DNA of 49,492 bases, taken from Bacillota bacterium. GTDB lineage: Bacteria > Bacillota > Clostridia > Acetivibrionales > DTU013. The notes beneath the pieces were generated by a model. That model was not told where the DNA came from and made no database searches. It saw only the letters and a program-made list of their open reading frames with translations. A program made the translations under genes and the position numbers. Position 1 is the first letter of the stretch. Each line of letters starts with the position of its first letter. Shown here one piece after another: positions 17,527-27,000 of the stretch. The stretch covers positions 1 to 49,492 of the forward strand of contig JAEZLF010000151.1 of assembly GCA_023435925.1 (NCBI GenBank), in the 5' to 3' direction.

Positions 17527-17556
17527 ATTATAATTGTCAACGTCAACATATGTCAA
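17527..17556 (-). promoter_or_regulatory. sigma-A promoter of the GH51-ABC operon with overlapping repeats
   Basis: On the minus strand TTGACA (17551-17556), an 18-base spacer and TATAAT (17527-17532) form a near-consensus promoter about 65 bases before the GH51 start. The spacer and -35 carry three GTTGAC direct repeats (plus-strand GTCAAC at 17536-17556), a plausible site for the LacI regulator next door. The rest of the 342-base gap is AT-rich with nothing else recognised. Confidence 0.7.
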
Positions 17557-17804
17557 CTTATTCTAGAAATTAATTATACGGTATCATTATTTATACTCAA
17601 AACCTTTACTAATATTTGTACAGTTTAAACAATTTTAGAAAAGATATAGAACTACCCTACATTGGTAAATCGTTTTTATGCATTTTATAATTCGTGTATT
17701 GAATTTGTGATTTATGTGAAAAATATGTAAAAAAAAAGAACATGTATTGTTGCCTCATACCAACTTGGCTTTTACATGTAACCTTTTTAAGTCAACCGTT
17801 TTAA

Positions 17805-18845
17805 TTATATTTTTCTAACAGATCCACGTTTTATGATTTGGCATGGTATTTTAATGATCTGTGCGGTATTACTGCATTTACTACCTTGTGTCAGTTTACT
17901 TATCATGATCTCCGCCGATTTTTCACCGATTTGTGTAAATGGTATCTCATTTGTCGTAAGAGCCGGCCTTAAATATGCGGATACCTCATTATTATCATAT
18001 CCGGCAACGGATATGTCCTCTCCAACCTTCAATCCGTGGTCATATAGATAGTCATATACACCTGCTGCCATTGTATCATTCATACAGAAAATGGCCGTAA
18101 CGCCTTCTCTGATCAACTTTCCCACCTCGTGATAGCCGGACTGTCTTTCCCAGTCTCCATATCTGACCCAATCCGGGTTATAAAGGATCTGATCTTCAAA
18201 CAGCGCCTTCTGGTACCCGAGACTTCTTTTTTGAGTATGCATATTATCGGCAGTTCCGGCAATTACGCCAATCTTACGGTGTCCCATTGAAATGAGATAC
18301 CGTGTCATATCATATCCGCCCTTTTCATCGTCTATTACGACGGAAGTAAATTTCGGTGACTTTGAATATGCATATGTCACCATGGCCGGAACCTTGAAAT
18401 CGTCGGGAAAGCAGTTGATAATCCTTCCGTGTCCTGCAACATATATGATCCCATCAACTTTTATAGAAAGTAATTCTTGAATAGCAGGCTTCAATACGGA
18501 TTGGTATTTATTCTCATCCTTATACCATGTATTTCTCCATCTGTCATACAGGCGCATGTTGATCAGCACCGTCCTGTAATTCATATCTTCGCAAAAAGCT
18601 ATAATCCTCTCAATAATGGGTGGACAACTGAACTGGATTAACTCTTCTGTCAGGATACCGATAATATTTGTCTTTTGTTTTCTTATGCCCTGTGCGAAAT
18701 AATTAGGTTGGTAGCCGGTCTGCTTCACAACCTCCAGTATCCTTTGCTTCGTGGCCTCACTGACCTTCTTTTTGCCATTTAATATATTGGATACGGTCGA
18801 CGTTGAAACATCGCACATTTGAGCAATTTCTTTCAGTGTAATCAA
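17805..18845 (-). CDS. LacI-family transcriptional regulator
   Basis: A 346-residue LacI/GalR regulator. The first 50 residues are the helix-turn-helix and hinge ('ITLKEIAQMCDVSTSTVSNILNG', 'GYQPN'); the rest is the periplasmic-binding-protein-like sugar-sensing domain with 'HRKIGVIAG' and 'VAGYDNNEVSAYLRPALTT'. It starts with TTG, eight bases after AAGGGGA. It stands upstream of, and in the same direction as, the GH51-ABC operon. Local control of that operon by an arabino-oligosaccharide or arabinose effector is a reasonable inference. Confidence 0.92.
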   Translation of the reverse strand: MITLKEIAQMCDVSTSTVSNILNGKKKVSEATKQRILEVVKQTGYQPNYFAQGIRKQKTNIIGILTEELIQFSCPPIIERIIAFCEDMNYRTVLINMRLYDRWRNTWYKDENKYQSVLKPAIQELLSIKVDGIIYVAGHGRIINCFPDDFKVPAMVTYAYSKSPKFTSVVIDDEKGGYDMTRYLISMGHRKIGVIAGTADNMHTQKRSLGYQKALFEDQILYNPDWVRYGDWERQSGYHEVGKLIREGVTAIFCMNDTMAAGVYDYLYDHGLKVGEDISVAGYDNNEVSAYLRPALTTNEIPFTQIGEKSAEIMISKLTQGSKCSNTAQIIKIPCQIIKRGSVRKI

Positions 18846-18994
18846 AGCTTAAATCCCCTTCACAAAATAATCTTAATGTGACTGCCGGTTGGCACTGTAT
18901 TTAAAAGCCGATTTCAACTTGTAGTTTCATTATATTTTGAATATTGGCATTAGTCAAACATCAAGATTACAGAAGGGGCATATATGGCATGCAA

Positions 18995-19031
18995 AGGAGC
19001 TGAAACAAATATAGACTTTGTTTCAGCTCCT
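18995..19031 (-). terminator. terminator after spoIIID
   Basis: AGGAGCTGAAACAAA (18995-19009) pairs perfectly with TTTGTTTCAGCTCCT (19017-19031) around a seven-base loop. Read on the minus strand it closes spoIIID and also separates it from the LacI gene. Confidence 0.75.
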
Positions 19032-19062
19032 GCCATGTTCATAACTATTATTTTTCAGCGGC

Positions 19063-19326
19063 TCAAACCACCTTTGCATTTCCTCCCTGATATTTTGCCT
19101 TTGTTGCTTCTCCACCCCTGATATGCCGTTCCGCCTTGTTTTCCTCCAGCACAATCCTGACATGATCCGCCAGTTCTGCATTCACTTTGCTGAGTCTCTC
19201 TGTTACATCCTTATGTACCGTACTTTTACTAATTCCGAATTTTTTAGCTGCTGCCCTCACGGTTGTCTTTTTGTCGATGATATAGTTGGCTAGTTCTACT
19301 GCCCTCTCTTCAATATATCCCTTCAA
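19063..19326 (-). CDS. spoIIID: stage III sporulation DNA-binding regulator SpoIIID
   Basis: The 87-residue protein matches SpoIIID along its whole length: 'YIEERAVELANYIIDKKTTVR', the helix-turn-helix 'AAKKFGISKSTVHKDVTERL' and the basic tail 'HIRGGEATKAKY'. SpoIIID acts in the mother cell, switching genes between the sigma-E and sigma-K stages. The start codon is TTG, seven bases after GAGGGGGG; this gives the exact family N-terminus. It follows spoIIQ in the usual clostridial order, but across an unusually long 481-base gap with a strong terminator, so it probably has its own promoter. Confidence 0.96.
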   Translation of the reverse strand: MKGYIEERAVELANYIIDKKTTVRAAAKKFGISKSTVHKDVTERLSKVNAELADHVRIVLEENKAERHIRGGEATKAKYQGGNAKVV

Positions 19327-19807
19327 CTGCGTACCCCCCTCTTTAAGTCATACTGTGGTGAAATGTCACAACTTCGGTATCTATCTGCTTTATCGCAGGT
19401 AATATATACAACTTTCCGGCAGTACGAACCTTTTTGGGCAAAGGAATGACTGCTGCTCTTGTTTATCCATTGTTACTGATTTGGCGGAACGGGCCTGCAC
19501 CTTGTATCACTACAGTATATATATGCCTTGTGGGGAATCGATATGATTTAAATATGATTTTGCTGCAAAAAGTCATTCCGGATCCGGAATATGATTTTTT
19601 ACATGCAGCCTTATATCCCTAAAGCAGCATGGATGGGAAAAAAGACATAACAAAGCAAAGCCGTGAGAAATTACCACAAAGAATATGGAAAATTTCGAAC
19701 ACGGCTTTTGCTTTGTATTCAGACTAAAGTGCTTCAGTCAGACTAAAATGCTTTAGATACCCTTCAGATCGCCTTTTGAAAAGGATCCGCTTCGTCATGT
19801 AATCGTT
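19327..19807. other. 481-base gap between spoIIID and spoIIQ
   Basis: The gap holds the spoIIQ terminator hairpin (19650-19716) and the presumed spoIIID promoter region. A 62-codon plus-strand frame (19434-19622) starts with TTG and has no ribosome site; its C-terminal half looks faintly protein-like, so a gene remnant cannot be excluded. I see no RNA gene or riboswitch. Confidence 0.4.
19650..19716 (-). terminator. terminator after spoIIQ
   Basis: ACAAAGCAAAGCCGTG (19650-19665) pairs with CACGGCTTTTGCTTTGT (19700-19716) with one bulge. Inside, GAAATT/AATTTC extends the structure. On the minus strand it is followed by TTATGTCTTTTTTCCC, a good T-tract. Confidence 0.65.
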
Positions 19808-20674
19808 TTACTTAGGTAAATATGTCATTGGATCTACGGTAACACCTTTTTTCAAAACTTCAAAATGAAGGTGCGGCTGCTCTGCCGATTCATCTGCAGC
19901 TGTGTTGCCAACGCTCCCGATTACCTCTCCCTGTTTCACCTTCTGATTCACTGTAACCGTTTCATCCGACGCCAGATTTCTGTATAAAGTCTCCAGATCA
20001 TTTCCATGATCCACAACTACTGTAATTCCATAGTACGAATCATTTCTGACATCAACGATTACTCCATCCGCGACAACCTTCACAGGAGTTCCCCTGTCAG
20101 CTGCAATATCAACGCCAGCATGGGCACGCCATTCCTCAAGAGTCTTGGAGTATACCAGCTTGTCCTTTGCAAATTCAAGCGATATATCACCAATCACAGG
20201 CATGGTGAAGCTTTGCTGTTTCGGTTGTGTATTGCTCTTGGAACCAGATGATTTCGGTGTCGTTTTATCAGTCTTTGGTGTGTCTTTTGGTGTATCCTTT
20301 GGAGCATCCTTTTTGGCTTCGTTTTCATCAGGCTTAACTGCACTGTTATCTTCCGTGTCTGTAATAGAAGCAGGCTTGCCGATATCGGACTGCTGGCCCG
20401 CAAGCGCTGATGCCTGTGTATCTTCAGGTTGCTGAGCGTTGAGTTGATCATCCTCTGTAATAGCTAAATCATCCTCATCTCCTATCGGAGTTATGTTCCT
20501 GGCCTCATAATCAGGCGGCTCGGAAGTAGCGTTGCGAGTAGTTACAAATATTGCGGTAACGGCCACAACAGCTATACATAATAACAGGACAATATAAAAG
20601 CCCTTTTTGTCAAGAAACTCCCTGACACCTTTCTTTGTTCCTTTCTCATCTGGAAATAACTTTTTCATATTCAC
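19808..20674 (-). CDS. spoIIQ: SpoIIQ-like membrane-anchored M23 (LytM) peptidase
   Basis: The 288-residue protein has a short cytoplasmic head, one membrane helix (about residues 25-45), a Lys/Pro/Thr-rich linker and a C-terminal M23 domain. Zinc ligands His185 and Asp189 ('HAGVD') and His268-x-His270 ('HLH') are all present, unlike B. subtilis SpoIIQ, which has lost one ligand. The usual Tyr-x-His-Leu catalytic motif reads Tyr231-Arg-Asn233-Leu, so one catalytic His is replaced. I start at GTG 20674, eight bases after GGAGG; ATG 20668 is the alternative, and a longer frame overlapping spoIID was rejected because it lacks a ribosome site. It should form, with mother-cell SpoIIIAH, the engulfment zipper and channel across the forespore membranes. 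Confidence 0.88.
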   Translation of the reverse strand: MNMKKLFPDEKGTKKGVREFLDKKGFYIVLLLCIAVVAVTAIFVTTRNATSEPPDYEARNITPIGDEDDLAITEDDQLNAQQPEDTQASALAGQQSDIGKPASITDTEDNSAVKPDENEAKKDAPKDTPKDTPKTDKTTPKSSGSKSNTQPKQQSFTMPVIGDISLEFAKDKLVYSKTLEEWRAHAGVDIAADRGTPVKVVADGVIVDVRNDSYYGITVVVDHGNDLETLYRNLASDETVTVNQKVKQGEVIGSVGNTAADESAEQPHLHFEVLKKGVTVDPMTYLPK

Positions 20675-20694
20675 AAATTCCACCTCCATATAGT

Positions 20695-20722
20695 ATTGTT
20701 TCCGCGTATGGCAACAATATAC
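20695..20722 (-). promoter_or_regulatory. candidate sigma-F (forespore) promoter of spoIIQ
   Basis: On the minus strand GTATA (20718-20722) is followed after 14 bases by GGAAACAAT (20695-20703), fitting the sigma-F pattern GTATA ... GGnnAnAnT. Transcription would start next to the GGAGGTG ribosome site at 20681-20687. Forespore expression of spoIIQ is established in Bacillus. The spacer is one base shorter than the most common length I recall. Confidence 0.55.
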
Positions 20723-20735
20723 ATATGGCATGAAA

Positions 20736-21755
20736 TTATTTCGTTTGAAATGCATGATGTTGCTCGAAATTCTTGATTGAAACAACCTCCACACCGGTAT
20801 AATAATGCTTCAGTATCTCTATATAATTACCGCCTTTTTTCGCTAATGAATCTGCTCCCCACTGACTCATTCCCACCCCATGTCCATAACCCATTGTCGT
20901 AATTTTCACTGCTTCGTCCTTTATTATCTCTATTTCAAAATCAGCTGATCTCAAATTAAGAAGGGTCCTGAACTCAGTCCCTTTCAATCTAACATCTCCA
21001 ATCTCCAATGTTTTTACTCTTCCACCGGTCGTATAATCAATTATTTTAATCTCCGGGATATTCCCATCAAACTCCGCATCTGGATATGCTTTGCTTAATT
21101 TATTGATAAAATCGGACTTCTTTATCAGAACAGAGGTAATATATCCTTTTGACATCTCTTCTCCGCTGGTTGCAACACTTCTGAGATAAGGTACCGCAAC
21201 GCCTGACCAGACTTCTTCTGCATTCTCCGTCCGGCCTGAACTGCTGGCATGAAACAGAGTATTGGCAATATTTCCATCATAAACTACAATCATACCTTTT
21301 GTGTTATGAACCGCATTCGATATTTTGTTCCAGTTTCTTGCTGCAAAAAATGCACTCCACTTTTTCATGGCATCCTCTTTACTGATCCATGCCTGACAAT
21401 GGGTGGAGTCTGTACAGATATCCGCACCATCATGTACCCCAAGCTTTGATTTGTATACTCCTGAGAGCCTGCCATATGCAAAAGTCCTGGCCGCTACAGC
21501 CTGAGCCTTCAAAGCCTCAGGGTCAAAATCAGCCGGCATCTCTGCAGCTAAAACGCCTTTTATGTATTCTTCCAGATCCATTTCTGCAGTTTTGTTCAGG
21601 GTAGAATTATAAACCCTGATTTTGTATAGATCACTATCCTTTGTTTCAACGAAAGGTTTTTCTGCAACCGGCTTTCCGCACCCTTTTACAATAAACATAG
21701 GCAACAATATGATCACAGCTAACATCATGCCGGCATAGTAAACAAGCTTCTTCAT
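20736..21755 (-). CDS. spoIID: stage II sporulation protein D, peptidoglycan lytic transglycosylase
   Basis: The 339-residue SpoIID has an N-terminal membrane anchor (residues about 4-24). The catalytic Glu72 lies in 'LAAEMPADFDPEALKAQAVAARTFA', and the C-terminal 'MGYGHGVGMSQWGA' is the other family signature. In the mother cell the SpoIID-SpoIIM-SpoIIP complex thins septal peptidoglycan to drive engulfment. The 62-base gap to spoIIQ holds that gene's own candidate promoter. A perfect sigma-E-like -10 (CATACATT) lies about 40 bases upstream of the start, but the best -35 match is at a short 12-base spacing, so I do not call it. Confidence 0.95.
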   Translation of the reverse strand: MKKLVYYAGMMLAVIILLPMFIVKGCGKPVAEKPFVETKDSDLYKIRVYNSTLNKTAEMDLEEYIKGVLAAEMPADFDPEALKAQAVAARTFAYGRLSGVYKSKLGVHDGADICTDSTHCQAWISKEDAMKKWSAFFAARNWNKISNAVHNTKGMIVVYDGNIANTLFHASSSGRTENAEEVWSGVAVPYLRSVATSGEEMSKGYITSVLIKKSDFINKLSKAYPDAEFDGNIPEIKIIDYTTGGRVKTLEIGDVRLKGTEFRTLLNLRSADFEIEIIKDEAVKITTMGYGHGVGMSQWGADSLAKKGGNYIEILKHYYTGVEVVSIKNFEQHHAFQTK

Positions 21756-21852
21756 CCTGACCTCCGTAAAATGTCAAAGGAATGTATGTCCTTCGTACAT
21801 TCTATTCGAAGTCAAAAAAAGTATGCCGTATAAATTGATTCGCCTGCCTTGC

Positions 21853-23112
21853 TTATTCCTCTACGCGGAATATCTCAGCCCCCAGGTTCCTCAGCTTTTC
21901 ATCAATTCTGATATATCCTCTGTCTATGTGATCAATATCCATAATTTCTGTTGTCCCTTCGGCTCTGAGTCCGGCCAGTATCAGAGCGGCACCCGCCCTC
22001 AGATCGGTCGCTCTCACCTTTGCTCCCGTGAGTCTTTTACAGCCCTCAACAATTGCACTTCTGCCTTCAATCTTGATATTGGCTCCCATTCTTTTCAACT
22101 CACACACATGCATAAACCGATTTTCAAATATTGTTTCAATGACCATACTTGTGCCACAGGCTACACTCATCAGCGAAGTCATCTGTGATTGCATATCGGT
22201 CGGAAAACCCGGATACGGGTGTGTTTTAACATCAAAAGCATTCAATTCTCTTCCTCTGACACGTATCGAAGTAAGCTCCTCCGATACTTCTACCCCCGCC
22301 TCCCGGAGCTTGGCACTCACAGGCTTGAGATGGTCCGCTACAACATTTTCTACCGTGACATCTCCTCCTGTAATTGCCGCAGCTACCATATATGTGCCTG
22401 CCTCAATCCGGTCCGGTATGATAGCATGATTTGCCGGTTTTAGTTCACAGACTCCGGATATCTTGATGGTATCGGTGCCTGCACCCTTAATATCCGCACC
22501 CATTGATGTCAAATAGGTGGCAAGATCAACGATTTCAGGTTCAATTGCCGCATTCTCAATCGTTGTCATTCCCTCTGCCAGAACTGCCGCCATCATAATG
22601 TTCTCTGTAGCGCCAACGCTTGGAAAGTCCAGATAAATTTTGTCTCCTTTCAGTCTTCCGCTTTTTCTGGCCTCAATATAACCGTGTCCCTGATTGATGG
22701 TGGCACCTAATGCTATAAAGCCTTTTAAATGAAGATCCACCGGTCTTGACCCAATGGCGCAGCCTCCGGGAAGTGATATCCGCGCAGTACCTGTTCTGGC
22801 AAGAAGAGGCCCGGCTACAAGAAATGAAGCCCGCATTTTGTTAACAAGCTCGTAAGGAGCTGTAGAATTGGAAAGCGATCTGCAGGAGATTTCCAATTTG
22901 GTTTGATCGTTGGAAATTTCTACGGATGCACCTAATGTTTTCACAAGATCACACATAATTTTCACATCGTTCAGATATGGTATCTCATCAATGGTACACC
23001 TGCCATCCGTAAGCAACGATGCCGCAATGATCGGAAGTACGGAGTTTTTTGCGCCGCTTACACGCACATTACCTTTTAACGGTTTGCCTTCCGTAATAAT
23101 TAATTTTGACAC
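21853..23112 (-). CDS. murA: UDP-N-acetylglucosamine 1-carboxyvinyltransferase MurA
   Basis: The 419-residue enzyme makes the first committed peptidoglycan precursor from UDP-GlcNAc and phosphoenolpyruvate. Starting at GTG 23112 (six bases after GGGGAGG) places Lys22-Asn23 in 'SGAKNS' at the E. coli numbers. The active-site Cys118 in 'LPGGCAIGSRPVD' is retained, so the enzyme should be sensitive to fosfomycin. A longer in-frame ATG 57 bases upstream adds a basic tail foreign to the family. It lies between ywmB and spoIID, a very conserved Firmicute arrangement. Confidence 0.96.
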   Translation of the reverse strand: MSKLIITEGKPLKGNVRVSGAKNSVLPIIAASLLTDGRCTIDEIPYLNDVKIMCDLVKTLGASVEISNDQTKLEISCRSLSNSTAPYELVNKMRASFLVAGPLLARTGTARISLPGGCAIGSRPVDLHLKGFIALGATINQGHGYIEARKSGRLKGDKIYLDFPSVGATENIMMAAVLAEGMTTIENAAIEPEIVDLATYLTSMGADIKGAGTDTIKISGVCELKPANHAIIPDRIEAGTYMVAAAITGGDVTVENVVADHLKPVSAKLREAGVEVSEELTSIRVRGRELNAFDVKTHPYPGFPTDMQSQMTSLMSVACGTSMVIETIFENRFMHVCELKRMGANIKIEGRSAIVEGCKRLTGAKVRATDLRAGAALILAGLRAEGTTEIMDIDHIDRGYIRIDEKLRNLGAEIFRVEE

Positions 23113-23178
23113 TGCTATCCTCCCCTTATCCCGGGCTTTTTTTCTATATGGCTTAATTATGCTCATCACTGATGTTGT

Positions 23179-23943
23179 TCAATATTCCGTCGTAATAACA
23201 GGAGTTGCCAGCCATATGTACGTTTTGCCTTCGTATGAATTATACCTTACAGCGACATTTAGATTTACAAGCTTGCCATTCATGCTGATTGAGTCATGTA
23301 TGGAAGGCGAAAATGCCGCAACACTGATCAGCCCTTTATCATATATTCCTTCTACCCGGCCTGCTCCGGCACTTATGAAAACCTTTTCGCATATTGCCTC
23401 CAGTTCGCTTTCCTGTAAATTTCCATCCAGACTTCCGGTAATACATATATTTACGTCCGGATTTACGCCATATTTTTTCAATATGGATTTCATTCCCGCT
23501 GCCACCGATTCCACATCCGGATTTTGTGATGTATCGGTAAAGCTGACGGAAAGTCGATAATCCTCCTCTGACCCTTTCTGCTTGCTCTTCATCATGCTCA
23601 CACGCATACTGCCGGTAAGATGAATCACACCTTCTGATTCGGATCCAAAGTAATCATCATTATCAATAAAGGATAAAACAGGTTCTCCTTCCTCCAAACG
23701 GCCGCCGGCACCTATAATAATGTCATGAACAAACTTATATTGCATATCACGATTTTCAAGAATTTTTTCTTCGACACTTCCGGTCATATAAATTTCTGTA
23801 CTAACCGCTTTTGCACCGGTTGCATAAAAGGCATTTGTAATAATCGAAGCTGTGGAGTTGATTTGTTGATTTGGTTGCATGAATATAAAAAAAGTGGAGA
23901 TTACTAAAATAAATATAAAAATTATGAATATATACCTTTTCAT
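23179..23943 (-). CDS. YwmB-family secreted/anchored protein
   Basis: The 254-residue protein starts with an uncleaved-looking hydrophobic anchor (residues about 4-22). The rest is a soluble two-lobed alpha/beta domain ('YATGAKAVSTEIYMTGSV', 'SVEEKI', 'VNICITGSLDGNL'), as in YwmB, the protein often named after its TATA-binding-protein-like fold. Its biochemical role is not known. The call rests on sequence character plus its position immediately before murA-spoIID, the same place as in Bacillus. Confidence 0.8.
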   Translation of the reverse strand: MKRYIFIIFIFILVISTFFIFMQPNQQINSTASIITNAFYATGAKAVSTEIYMTGSVEEKILENRDMQYKFVHDIIIGAGGRLEEGEPVLSFIDNDDYFGSESEGVIHLTGSMRVSMMKSKQKGSEEDYRLSVSFTDTSQNPDVESVAAGMKSILKKYGVNPDVNICITGSLDGNLQESELEAICEKVFISAGAGRVEGIYDKGLISVAAFSPSIHDSISMNGKLVNLNVAVRYNSYEGKTYIWLATPVITTEY

Positions 23944-24096
23944 TACGAAGCCCCCCTTGTTTACGATAATCCTTAAAGGATAACCTTATAGAATTATTGC
24001 CGCATGAAGGGGGGCATATACATGAAAAATTTCTATATCCCGCTTTATTACTGGATATATAGACTGTTTTATGAAAATAAACAAAAACTCAAAATA

Positions 24097-27000
24097 TTAA
24101 ATTTCACCTGCATATCGTAGTACTTTTTCAATTAAAACCATGGATTCTGCTCGAGTAACCGGATCCTTCGGACCAAGCATATCGGAAAATCTGCTTGTGA
24201 TAACACCATTTTCCTGCGCAAATTTTATTTTTGAAAGCAACGGGGCACTCACCTCGCCAATATCCTTATAAGCACCAGTATCGCCAGCAGTAGCTGCAGC
24301 TTTTTGCTTTGTTTTTAGTTCGCATACCCGCACCGCCATCGCAATGAGCTTTTCTCTCGTGCAGATAGCGGTTGGACTGCCGCTGTCGGCGCTCTGAACA
24401 ATACCGGCTTTTACAGCAAGGGTCATATAATTGCTTCCATACTCCACATCCAGTATATCCAGCATAAACTTTGCACCATCGCCAATGGTCAGCTCTTTAC
24501 CGGGTTCAAACTTCCTGCCTGAAACAGCCTTCAGCTCATAAACGGATGCCACATTTACAATGGAGCTCCTGGCATAGCTTTTTGAAATATCATCGTAATA
24601 ATTGGAGCCTATCTCTCCTATTGCCATTCGCCCTGTAGTCAGCGTATCAAAGCTGAGAACGCCAAGATTCCTGTCAGCATCAAAAACACCGGAGGACTCC
24701 GCTTTTTTCCATACGACAGCGGATGCAGGAAGCACATAGCCCGATGTCAGGCCCAGTGTGTACCAGGATGCTGCAGTATACTCATACTGCACCTTGAGTG
24801 GCTTTTTCAGATGATACAGGGGTTCAACGATGCCATCTGAAATGCCGATATCCAATTGTGTAATTGGAGTCTTGAAGGTCAGGTTTCTTGTATTGCTGCT
24901 ATTGGCCGTACTATCCAGCGTGATGTCAATTTTAAAATTGGCTTCAGAAACCGCTGACCCATACAAACCATTTTCATCCGCCAGTACGCCTGGCCGTATC
25001 GTAATGGTATTCCTCACGGTCTTAATATGAAGATTTTCTCCGAGCATACCAAGCGCTTTAAATACCTTCTGTGAAATCAGCACCGATATGACCTTTGTAC
25101 CCGAAGGCATTACCTTCAGGTCAATACCGTAATCAAGAACACGGTCTGTCTGCACATGCTGTACAAACCGGTCCGCATTGACACCTGTGATTCTTATCGT
25201 CCAGACACCATTTACGGCAACCTTATCCTTGATAATAAAGTCGCCGCTAATGACATCCTCAATATCCTCGCTGGAGTCATAGTCATCACTGCTGCGGAGC
25301 GTCCTTACCGTTACACTCTGAGTCGGCTCTGATGCCAGTTTCTTTGCAGGATCATAAGCATATAGTCTGGCATAATACCGGTAATTCGATCTCAGGCCGC
25401 TGACTGTATACTCCGATGCACCGCTGATTTCAAACCTTTGGGCATCGGCATAAGCAACACTTCCGGCAATTTCCAGAATGTATTGCATGCCCTCTTCCAT
25501 GATCCATTCATAAGTAATACTGTTTTTGGTTACAGCACCCGGAGTACCTTTTACACCAAAGCCCCTTGGTGTGGCAGGCGGAATGTCCTTCTTCGTCCTG
25601 ACCAGATAGGAATCACTGAAATCAGATCGTTTTGTATCTCCGGCAGTATTTGTTGCTTCAGCCTGTATCCAGAAGTAATACAGTGTATCCGGTTTCAAAT
25701 CCTTCACCCGATAGAAGGATGTACCTTTAAGATCATCCGGTGTGATGGTTACCTTGCCTGATGCACTGCTGCGTTTGTCGGTAGTCCCATACTCCAGATA
25801 ATAGGTATATTGCGGATGAACATTCCAGCCTAAATCAATGTGAGTATCCGACGCATCATTATAGTTAAAAACCGGAACGGTTGGTTTTTCAATGGTTATC
25901 GGCAATTCCGGATGCGTCGTGATGATAATCGGATCTGACGGGCCCGAAATCAGATTCACGCTCCTCCTGGCTGCTCTTATCCACAGCACATAGGTGGTGT
26001 TGGGTTTCAAATCCGGTATGGTAATATCTACATTGTGCCTTAGCTTGTCGGGGGCTTTCAAAGGATCTTCGGCGGGATCATTGGCTGCCGTCGAGAATCC
26101 AATAATTTTATTAGTGGGCAGATTGCCAATATTATTATAATCAATACCCTCGGTGTATTCCACGCAGCCTACGTCAATGGTCACTCCCTCATCATATACC
26201 ACCTTGCGGTATTTTAGAGGGTCTGCTTTGCCGTTATCAATCGCTTCGATAGCACCGGGACTGGTCGCTTCCAGATCCTCCGGAGTTATGTAACGCCACG
26301 AGGACAGGCCTCCGTCCAAAGGCTCCACATATTCCTCATACCACATATTTTTAAGCGTAACCACTGCCGAGCCTGTGGTAACCATATCATATCCCTGACT
26401 GTCCTTTTTCAGGGCAAAGGGTGGTCTTCCGGGCACAACAGGCTGATTGATCGGCCCAAGGGTGGGAGTGATAATAACCTTCATGGCAGGATCAGAAATC
26501 AATGTAACATTGGCCAGTTCATTATCAACAAAATCCACATACTCCTTTTTCGCAACAATTTTAAAATAGTACGTAGAGTTAGGCACCAGTCCGTCGATTT
26601 TGAATTTGTATCCAAGCAGCCTTGTTCCGCTTTTAACAAAATTACTTTCATTCATTTTTACGGAAGACGCAATGAGTGTATTGGTTGGCGGATCGTCAAG
26701 GAGGTTGGGGTCGGAAATCATCCAGATATCGTATTTGACATTCGTATCCACGTCGCCGTTCCCTTTTAATGGCGCCTTCCACAATACTGTTGCGCTGTCA
26801 GGCTTTAGTTCATCCTTATAGGAGATGATGGTACTGTTCGCATTTTTAAACTCGTCAACAATCTCGGGAGTACCCGGCGTGGAAGGCACTTCGGATTCCC
26901 GGACATATATTTTTTGTGACTGCACTTTTATTCCCGGATATACATCTTCTCCATTCCGGGTAATAATGGCTTTAATCACATAATAATTATTTTCTTCTCC

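Noticed and set aside
19434..19622. 62-codon frame in the spoIIID-spoIIQ gap
   Set aside because: TTG start without ribosome site, no recognisable family, and two flanking genes on the opposite strand. Possible remnant only.
21795..21825. Sigma-E promoter of spoIID
   Set aside because: The -10 CATACATT is excellent, but the best -35 (GAATAGA) is only 12 bases away instead of about 14, and an inverted repeat overlaps it.
22910..23560. 216-codon plus-strand frame across murA and ywmB
   Set aside because: It runs antisense over two conserved genes; the composition is that of a shadow frame.
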